Assembly: GCA_903907865.1 (NCBI GenBank)
Contig: CAIVPR010000040.1
Span: 1-61,035 of the forward strand
Origin: an uncultured Acidobacteriia bacterium
GTDB taxonomy: Bacteria > Acidobacteriota > Terriglobia > Bryobacterales > Bryobacteraceae
DNA: 61,035 nucleotides
Direction of reading: 5' to 3'
This document shows, one piece after another, positions 55,324-61,035 of the stretch. The notes below the pieces were generated by a model that was not told the origin of the DNA, did no database searches, and was given only the letters and a program-made list of their open reading frames with translations. The translations under genes were made by a program, and so were the position numbers. The first letter of the stretch is position 1; each line of letters begins with the position of its first letter.

Positions 55324-56010
55324 ATGCAGCCAACACCTCAAGCCAAAATTGCCCTCCGATTGACACTCGGACTCCTCGCCCTCAGCACGCAAGCACTGTG
55401 GGGCGGAGCCCTCAGCTTCATCGACACCGGATCGAGTATTACCGTGTCGGCAGACTTCTTCGAGGAGGGCCTGTACCTGAACGGTTCCTCGACGCCGCTC
55501 ACAACCGGGTTCACCTTCCCTAATTCCATCCAAACTTTCGGCGAAGGCACCACGATCACGTTCACCGGGACGTTCTATCAAGATTTCAGCTACTCCACCG
55601 TAAACCACAATGAGACCCTCTATCTTGTTCCGACCGTAGGCTCAACAGAGGTTGACGGTGTGTTCTCGTTCAGTTTTTCCACAGTCCCGGGCAACATTGG
55701 TGGCTTCATTGCAACCGATACGATCACCGGCATTTTTATGGGCCCCGGCAACCCATCCCTGCCTGCAAGCCTCCCGAACGGCACACCAACTGGACAGATC
55801 GTGGTAGGCGACTACTTAGATGCGCAAGGAGGAGCCCTCGGCCAGGCGAATCTGGGCATAGTCGTTCAAGTTCCACTGGGCGGAGCGGGCGCTCAGACGC
55901 CAGAACCCGGATCGGGCTTGACCGCCTTGCTAGCGTTCGGAGCGTTGGCGGCGCGTTCCACCCTAGCGTCAAGGTGGGTACGGCACCGGGTTCGAGGTGT
56001 TCGAAGCTGA
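55324..56010 (+). CDS. Secreted PEP-CTERM-like protein
   Basis: A 228-residue exported protein. A signal-like N-terminus (IALRLTLGLLALSTQALWGG) is followed by a beta-rich, Thr/Ser/Phe-rich domain (FTFPNSIQTFGEGTTITFTG). The C-terminus has the sorting layout of PEP-CTERM proteins: a PEP motif in QTPEPGSG, a hydrophobic stretch (LTALLAFGALAARSTLA) and a basic end (RWVRHRVRGVRS). Such proteins are handled by exosortase in EPS-making bacteria; no exosortase gene is in the window. Confidence 0.72.
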   Translation: MQPTPQAKIALRLTLGLLALSTQALWGGALSFIDTGSSITVSADFFEEGLYLNGSSTPLTTGFTFPNSIQTFGEGTTITFTGTFYQDFSYSTVNHNETLYLVPTVGSTEVDGVFSFSFSTVPGNIGGFIATDTITGIFMGPGNPSLPASLPNGTPTGQIVVGDYLDAQGGALGQANLGIVVQVPLGGAGAQTPEPGSGLTALLAFGALAARSTLASRWVRHRVRGVRS

Positions 56011-56224
56011 TTCAGGCGAGGGTAACCGGCCTAACGCGTGGAGCCGTTAGACGCGATTCGACTCTGGGGGCGGTTGGAGCATTTCGCAGGTAGGCCGCCC
56101 TCGCACCGGTAGCCCAACAACTCAAAAAACACGGGGCTTCCCTTTGGCGTTCAAAAGGAGTATGCTCTTGAACCAGGGGGCATTGGCCCTCCTCCCGACA
56201 AAGGGAGTCTTGTGGAGGCAACCC

Positions 56225-56371
56225 ATGTTTGAAAGTCTCGACGACCAATTGAAGCACAACGATCAGGCCGAAGCATCCCCGAAAGAGCGCATGATGAAGT
56301 ACCTCTTGATAGGAACGGTTTCGGTCGTGGTGGTGGGCGGCATCTTCGCCGCAATCCAGTTCGCCCACTAA
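56225..56371 (+). CDS. Small single-helix membrane protein, 48 residues
   Basis: Starts at the ATG at 56225, which has GGAGG 7 nt upstream; the in-frame ATG at 56144 has none. It reads MFESLDDQLKHNDQAEASP, then a basic turn (KERMMKY) and one membrane helix (LLIGTVSVVVVGGIFAAIQFA). I recall similar short MFExLxD proteins in Acidobacteria; function unknown. Confidence 0.6.
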   Translation: MFESLDDQLKHNDQAEASPKERMMKYLLIGTVSVVVVGGIFAAIQFAH

Positions 56372-56407
56372 CCAACCAGCCGCAACGCGCCGGGAACGGA
56401 TCGAGGT

Positions 56408-58363
56408 CTAGACCGCTTCCCGGCTCGCTTCCTTGTATGGCTGACGCAAGTACTTCGACACTTCGTCCTGCGCCCCTTGGGTATTGTCCCGAGTGCGCTG
56501 GGCTTGCGTGTATTCATTCACGGCACGTTCACGCTGCCCCGTGATGTCGAAGATCTTGCCAAGGTAGATGTGTGTCCAGACCTCGGTCCATTTGGGCTGG
56601 AGGTCGCCATTCAGCACTTCGCGGAACTCGTTGGCCGCCGACTGGTAGTTGTGCTGCAGGAAGAAGATCTCCGCGACCCGATAGTGCGCCATTGAGCTGT
56701 TTCGTTGAGTGTCGAGGGCCTTTTGGTACTCGCGCAACGCATCGGCAAACTCGCTGACCTGCGCGAATTGCTCGCCGCGGCGGATTGCCACGTCCACACG
56801 CACCTGCGGACTTAGGCGCAGCACCTTGTTCGAAGGGTCGATCATCACCTTCTTCGGTTTACCAAAGGTCTCGACGGAAAACTCAGACGACGTTCCCATC
56901 ACCTCGACGCGCCGTTCCTCGGGGTTGCCCTCGGTTTCGATACGCAGGTCGACCGGCATCCGGAACGTGTCCAAGTCCTGGCTGATCTTGCCCTGGACCC
57001 GGAAGCCGCCCTTCGTGGTGCGGAAAATGGTGTATTCCAGCTTGAACTCCGGGGCACCGTTCGACTGCACCCATTGGATGAAAAAGTACTGCAATTCCTC
57101 ACCCATGGCGTTTTCGCAGGCCTTGCGGAAGTCCTCCGTGGTGGCGGACTGCCAGTTCTTCTGTTCGAGGAAGAGCTTGATGCCTTTGAAGAACTTGTCG
57201 TCGGTCATCGTGCTGCGCAGCATGTGCATCACGACCGCCCCTTTGCTGGCACTGAGAGCCCAGTATTCGGGTGAGTAATCCTCCAGGCGCGAGGTTTGGA
57301 TCAAGGGCACGTTGTCGACGGTCAGCGCGGTGATCGCGGCATCCTTCATGCGCTGCTCCAACGCGGCTGCGCCCTTCTCCTTCTCCTGCCAGAGCGCCTC
57401 GGAATACAGGGCCATGCCGTTTTCCAGCCAGAGATGGTTGCGGTTGACCGGGGAAGTGGCAATCTGCCACCACTGGCGTGAAATCTGGTTCGCCAGAACG
57501 TTGGTGTTTACGTCCTTGGAAATCGCCCGGGGCGAAAGGAAGACGACGCCTGCGCCCGCGTAGCCGTTGGGAGCGCCGTCGACGGTCTCGACGACCGTCA
57601 TGTTGGCATAGGGCGCCAAGCCAAAGACGCCGGTGAAGTGCTCCACAATCTGCGCCGTTGCCGCGCCGTACGCATTGGCGTAGGCGGCCTCGTTGCCGCG
57701 GAAGAACACGGAGGTGGTCAGACCGTTGCTCGACGCCTTCACCGGAGCGCCTTTGACCACGGCGATGTCGCCCGGAAACGACGGCTTGTTGAAATCGAAT
57801 GTGTAGACCGGGCCGGCGCCAAACGCCAATCCGGTTGGCCCGACGACCTGATAGCCGGCGGGAACGGTGACGTTGATCTTGGCGGTGAAACGGTCCGACG
57901 AGTAGCCGGAAATCGGGAACCAGCGCGAAGGGTACAGCAGGAAAGAGAAGTCGGGGGAGATCGCGGCGAACTTGATGCCGTAGATCGGCGATTCCTCGCT
58001 GCCCGTGAGGCGTCCGTCATAGGTGAACGTGACCGACGTCGACTGCCCCTTCTGGAGCGGCGACGGGAAGCCCACCCGGACGGAGTTTTCCTGCTGGTTG
58101 CGGGTACCGGTCAAGGATTGGCCGGTGGAATCGACAATCTTGGCGATGTTGAGGTTGTTGTTGAGTTCGAAGGTGGCGGAGTTTATGGCGTCGTCAAGCG
58201 GCGTGAAGCGGACCGTCACACGCGCGGCTAACGACTGCGTGTCGGGATTCACCTGCGCGTCGATGACATAGCCTTCGACATCGATCCGGGAGCGTCGGTC
58301 TTCCTGTGCGAACAGGCTACCGGCCATGCACGTCAACGCCAAACAAACCAGACGGATTTTCAT
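56408..58363 (-). CDS. Secreted M1-like peptidase with destroyed zinc site and TPR-like C-terminus
   Basis: A 651-residue exported protein with an M1-aminopeptidase-like plan: signal peptide (LVCLALTCMAGSLFAQ), N-terminal beta domain, and a catalytic-type domain ending in helices. Where active M1 enzymes have HELAHQWW and WLNEG, this protein has NQISRQWW and WLENG, so all three zinc ligands are changed. The C-terminal part (residues about 550-630) has TPR-like helices (FADALREYQKALDTQRNSS, YQSAANEFREVLNG, EVWTHIYLGKIFDITGQRER). A binding or scaffold role is more likely than catalysis. Confidence 0.82.
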   Translation of the reverse strand: MKIRLVCLALTCMAGSLFAQEDRRSRIDVEGYVIDAQVNPDTQSLAARVTVRFTPLDDAINSATFELNNNLNIAKIVDSTGQSLTGTRNQQENSVRVGFPSPLQKGQSTSVTFTYDGRLTGSEESPIYGIKFAAISPDFSFLLYPSRWFPISGYSSDRFTAKINVTVPAGYQVVGPTGLAFGAGPVYTFDFNKPSFPGDIAVVKGAPVKASSNGLTTSVFFRGNEAAYANAYGAATAQIVEHFTGVFGLAPYANMTVVETVDGAPNGYAGAGVVFLSPRAISKDVNTNVLANQISRQWWQIATSPVNRNHLWLENGMALYSEALWQEKEKGAAALEQRMKDAAITALTVDNVPLIQTSRLEDYSPEYWALSASKGAVVMHMLRSTMTDDKFFKGIKLFLEQKNWQSATTEDFRKACENAMGEELQYFFIQWVQSNGAPEFKLEYTIFRTTKGGFRVQGKISQDLDTFRMPVDLRIETEGNPEERRVEVMGTSSEFSVETFGKPKKVMIDPSNKVLRLSPQVRVDVAIRRGEQFAQVSEFADALREYQKALDTQRNSSMAHYRVAEIFFLQHNYQSAANEFREVLNGDLQPKWTEVWTHIYLGKIFDITGQRERAVNEYTQAQRTRDNTQGAQDEVSKYLRQPYKEASREAV

Positions 58364-58369
58364 CTTTTC

Positions 58370-59527
58370 CTAAACCTCCAACAAGCGGAAAACCTCAGTC
58401 GCAGCCCTATCGATCGGATCTTCTCCCGACCCGGGCCCGGACCGCAACAACTGCACCACGCGTGCCAGTTCTTCCTTCATCTTCGCCCGTGCCGGACCGC
58501 CGTCCAACAACAACCCCGCCTCGGCCGCGATCCGTTCTCCGGTCATCTCGTCCTGCATCAATTCGGGAGCGACCTTCCGCTCCGCGATCAAGTTCACCAT
58601 CGAGAAAAACGGCACCTTAACCAGCACCTTGCCTAATGCCCAACTCACCGGGGCGACCTTATAGAAGGTGACCATCGGCGTCCCCAGAATCGCCGCCTCC
58701 ATCGTCACAGTGCCACTGGCTGCCAGCGCGACATCGGCATGCGCCATGGCGTCCCAAGCCTCGCCCGGAATCGGGCGGATCGGGCTTCCCTCCAGCATGG
58801 CATCGAAAAACTTGGTGCCCAATGTCGCCGCACAAGGGAGCACAAACGACAACGCACGGTCACGCGACAGAATCCCGGCGGCCCGGATCAACTCCGGCAC
58901 ATGGCGGCGCGCTTCCCCACTCCGGCTGCCAGGCAGCACCGCAATTAGTGGACGGTCCAAGGGCAGGTTGTGTTTCGCGAAAAATTCCTCGCGGGTCAGG
59001 GACGGGCGGACGCGCGCGGCCAAGGGATGTCCGATGAACGTGGTCGGAATGCCGTGTTTGAGAAAGAATGCCTCCTCGAAGGGGAAAATGCACAGGAGGC
59101 GGTCGATGATGCGCCGCATCGTCTTGACGCGGCCCTGGCGCCACGCCCAGACTTGGGGCGCAACCAAGTACACCACCGGCACTCCCAACGCCTTCATCCG
59201 GGCGGCCAGGCGGAAGTTGAAGTCGGGGGAGTCGGTCAGGATGGCGAGGTCGGGCCGGGTGGCTTTGGCCGCATCCACCACGGTCAGGAAGCGTCTATAG
59301 ATGCGCGGCAGGTGCGCGAGGACTTCGACCAACCCCACCACCGCCAAGTCCTCGGTGCGGATCACGGGACGGACACCTTCGGAGCGCAAATTCGGCCCCG
59401 CGCAGCCGAAGAAATCGCAGTCCGGCCACCGAACGCGGAGTTTGGCGACCAACTGGCCCGCGTAGTAGTCCCCCGAAGCCTCGCCGGCGGAAACCAGGAT
59501 GGATTTGGGAGTCTTGGACGTGGCCAA
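58370..59527 (-). CDS. lpxB: Lipid-A-disaccharide synthase LpxB
   Basis: A 385-residue GT19 glycosyltransferase. It opens ILVSAGEASGDYYAGQLVAKL, the LpxB signature, with FGCAGPNLRSEGV, TDSPDFNFRLAARMKALG and VYLVAPQVWAWRQGRVKTMR. LpxB joins UDP-diacylglucosamine and lipid X on the cytoplasmic face of the inner membrane to make lipid A disaccharide. It starts at TTG (AACC-free context, family N-terminus). It lies 6 nt upstream of the M1-like gene on the same strand, probably one transcript, but lacks the usual lpxA/lpxD/fabZ neighbours. Confidence 0.93.
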   Translation of the reverse strand: MATSKTPKSILVSAGEASGDYYAGQLVAKLRVRWPDCDFFGCAGPNLRSEGVRPVIRTEDLAVVGLVEVLAHLPRIYRRFLTVVDAAKATRPDLAILTDSPDFNFRLAARMKALGVPVVYLVAPQVWAWRQGRVKTMRRIIDRLLCIFPFEEAFFLKHGIPTTFIGHPLAARVRPSLTREEFFAKHNLPLDRPLIAVLPGSRSGEARRHVPELIRAAGILSRDRALSFVLPCAATLGTKFFDAMLEGSPIRPIPGEAWDAMAHADVALAASGTVTMEAAILGTPMVTFYKVAPVSWALGKVLVKVPFFSMVNLIAERKVAPELMQDEMTGERIAAEAGLLLDGGPARAKMKEELARVVQLLRSGPGSGEDPIDRAATEVFRLLEV

Positions 59528-59556
59528 GTATCAGGGTAACGCGCTAGACTAATGCG

Positions 59557-60960
59557 ATGACCCGTCACTTGCACACGGCCCTCCTGCTCGTTCTCGCCAG
59601 CTCGACCGCGGCGGCGCAAACGCCCGACTGGACCAAGGTGAATGCCGAGGCGATGGCCCATTTCCAAGGTCTCGTCCGTATCGATTCGACCGACCCGCCC
59701 GGCAACGAAACCCGCGTCGTCGACTACATCAAGAAGGTATTCGACGCCGAGGGGATCCAATATAAGGTCGTCGCCAAGGACCCGGCGCGCGCCAACATCA
59801 TCGCCCGGATCAAGGGCAACGGCTCCAAGCGGCCGCTGCTGATCATCGGCCATAGCGACACCGTGAAGGTGGACGAATCGAAGTGGAAGTTCCCGCCGTT
59901 CTCGGCTACGCGGGATGGCGGCTGGGTGTACGGGCGCGGCACGTTGGACGACAAGCCCAACCTGATGGCCGCCATGATGACGATGGTGCTGCTGAAGCGG
60001 AACAAGGTACCGCTCGACCGCGACGTCATCTTCCTGTCGGAAGCGGGCGAGGAGGCGTCGACCGGGCCGGGCATTGATTACGTGGTGAACGAGCATTTCG
60101 CCGACATCGACGCCGAGTTCGCACTCGCCGAAGGGGGCGGGGTCCGGCGCAAGGACGGCAAAGTGCAGTATGCGCTGATCCAGACGACCGAGAAGCAGCC
60201 GCGCGGCGCGATGCTGGTGGCGCACGGACCGTCAGGACACGGTTCCCGCCCGCTGCGCACCAACGCCCTGGTGCACCTTTCCCGCGCCATTGACAAGGTG
60301 GCGATGTGGGATCCGCCGATGCGATTCAACGACACCACGCGCTACTACTTCGAAAAGCTGGCAACGCTCAGTTCGCCCGAGGACGCAGCCCGATACAAGG
60401 CACTCTTCGACCCGGCGAAGTCCGCCGCCGTGCGCGAGTACCTGGCGGACAACGATCCGGGCGCGTACTCGACCCTGCACACCTCGATCTCGCCCAACAT
60501 CGTGCAGGGCGGCTTCCAGGTCAACGTGATCCCGTCGGAGGCGACGGCCACGCTCGACATTCGCGCGCTGCCCGACGAGGACATGCCCGCGTTCCTCGAC
60601 ATGATCCGCAAAGTGATCAACGACCCGGCTGTGGATGTGGTGGCCAACACCCGAAACCAGCGTCCGGGGGCGGCACCGTCGCGGATCGACTCCGACGCGT
60701 TCCACTTGATCGAGGCGGCCTACAAGAAGACCTACGGGGCCACCACTCTGCCGATGATGGCGACCGGGGCCACCGACATGGCTTTCCTGCGGGCGAAGGG
60801 GATCCAGTGCTACGGCATTGGCGCGATGTCGGACCTGGAGGACGCGCCCAAGGGTTTCGGGGCACACAGCGATCAGGAACGGATCTTGGAGGAGGCGGTG
60901 TACAAGCACGTCCAGTTCTTCTTTGAGGCGGTCACGGGAATCGCGGGGACGAAGAAATAG
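59557..60960 (+). CDS. Secreted M20/M28-type metallohydrolase (M20 family)
   Basis: A 467-residue exported M20-type enzyme. Signal peptide (HTALLLVLASSTAAAQ), then the dinuclear zinc site: H in LLIIGHSDTVKV, D in YGRGTLDDKPNLM, E-E in FLSEAGEEAST, E in FALAEGGG and H in GFGAHSDQERI. GPSGHGSRP is the dimerisation-domain loop. M20 enzymes cut dipeptides or deacylate amino acids; the substrate is unknown. It is divergent from lpxB with only 29 nt between starts. Confidence 0.9.
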   Translation: MTRHLHTALLLVLASSTAAAQTPDWTKVNAEAMAHFQGLVRIDSTDPPGNETRVVDYIKKVFDAEGIQYKVVAKDPARANIIARIKGNGSKRPLLIIGHSDTVKVDESKWKFPPFSATRDGGWVYGRGTLDDKPNLMAAMMTMVLLKRNKVPLDRDVIFLSEAGEEASTGPGIDYVVNEHFADIDAEFALAEGGGVRRKDGKVQYALIQTTEKQPRGAMLVAHGPSGHGSRPLRTNALVHLSRAIDKVAMWDPPMRFNDTTRYYFEKLATLSSPEDAARYKALFDPAKSAAVREYLADNDPGAYSTLHTSISPNIVQGGFQVNVIPSEATATLDIRALPDEDMPAFLDMIRKVINDPAVDVVANTRNQRPGAAPSRIDSDAFHLIEAAYKKTYGATTLPMMATGATDMAFLRAKGIQCYGIGAMSDLEDAPKGFGAHSDQERILEEAVYKHVQFFFEAVTGIAGTKK

Positions 60961-61011
60961 CGACCGGCTACCTGGGCGTTGATTCGTCCGAGTGGTTGAT
61001 CCTGGATTCCC

Positions 61012-61035
61012 GAACAAACGCTCCCTCGCGGTCGC
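61012..61035. repeat. Dispersed palindromic repeat, copy cut by the window end
   Basis: 24 of 24 bases equal to the left arm of the palindrome at 4451-4474. The window stops inside it, so its right arm is not visible. It follows the M20 gene by 51 nt, that is, downstream of a coding region like the other copies. Confidence 0.8.

Overview
The window looks like a chromosomal piece of an Acidobacteriota genome, most likely Bryobacterales/Solibacter-like. The grounds are high GC; two secreted proteins ending in the TIGR03437-type domain typical of that group; the paired DUF1549/DUF1553 and DUF1501 genes; many secreted proteins with glycine/arginine-rich tracts; a TIGR02999-type ECF sigma factor; and LpxB, which implies a Gram-negative LPS envelope. 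MqnA implies menaquinone made by the futalosine route. This is inferred from protein families read by eye; no database search was run.

Layout. 0-8.5 kb: a possible MazF fragment, an intact DUF433/DUF5615 toxin-antitoxin pair, an SDR oxidoreductase, a DinB-fold protein, an unknown protein, a MarC membrane protein, a DUF5678-like protein, a strong 30-bp-arm palindrome, a large NHL-repeat secreted protein and MqnA. 8.6-15 kb: an isolated 1074-residue phage-tail-like protein with a probable TIM barrel, then a secreted PQQ dehydrogenase and a ThuA protein. 15-17 kb: a toxin-antitoxin graveyard (TacA/TacT broken by nonsense codons, BrnT internally deleted beside an intact BrnA, intact MntA/HepT). 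17.5-22.2 kb: the DUF1549/DUF1553 plus DUF1501 pair, then a 2-TM protein translationally coupled to a 35-residue proline-rich microprotein. 22.2-29.4 kb: S10 peptidase, a family of unknown function, an APC permease, a KDG-kinase-like PfkB protein, tRNA-Pro, an MFS transporter, TatA, a terminator and HU. 29.6-33.1 kb: an operon of a LOR/SDH-type enzyme, QueF and a coiled-coil methyltransferase, then tRNA-Gln. 33.1-43.7 kb: a Gfo/Idh/MocA dehydrogenase divergent from a frameshifted CE15-like esterase, a two-gene phage/contractile-injection-type baseplate fragment, two tandem FMN-dependent alpha-hydroxy-acid oxidase paralogues (the second lacking the catalytic His), a PhoPQ-related protein, a PepSY-like protein, a HemG-like flavodoxin and a second TIGR03437 protein. 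44-53.3 kb: a complete MdtABC-type RND efflux operon with an outer-membrane factor. 53.3-61 kb: ECF sigma factor, a HEPN two-gene module, a PEP-CTERM-like protein, a small membrane protein, an M1-like peptidase with a destroyed zinc site, LpxB, an M20 hydrolase and, at the very edge, another copy of the dispersed palindrome.

The most coherent working unit is the RND operon. The most interesting unexplained material is the 2-TM/proline-rich microprotein pair, the HEPN pair, the orphan tail-like gene, the baseplate-type pair, the dispersed palindrome and the decayed toxin-antitoxin cluster.
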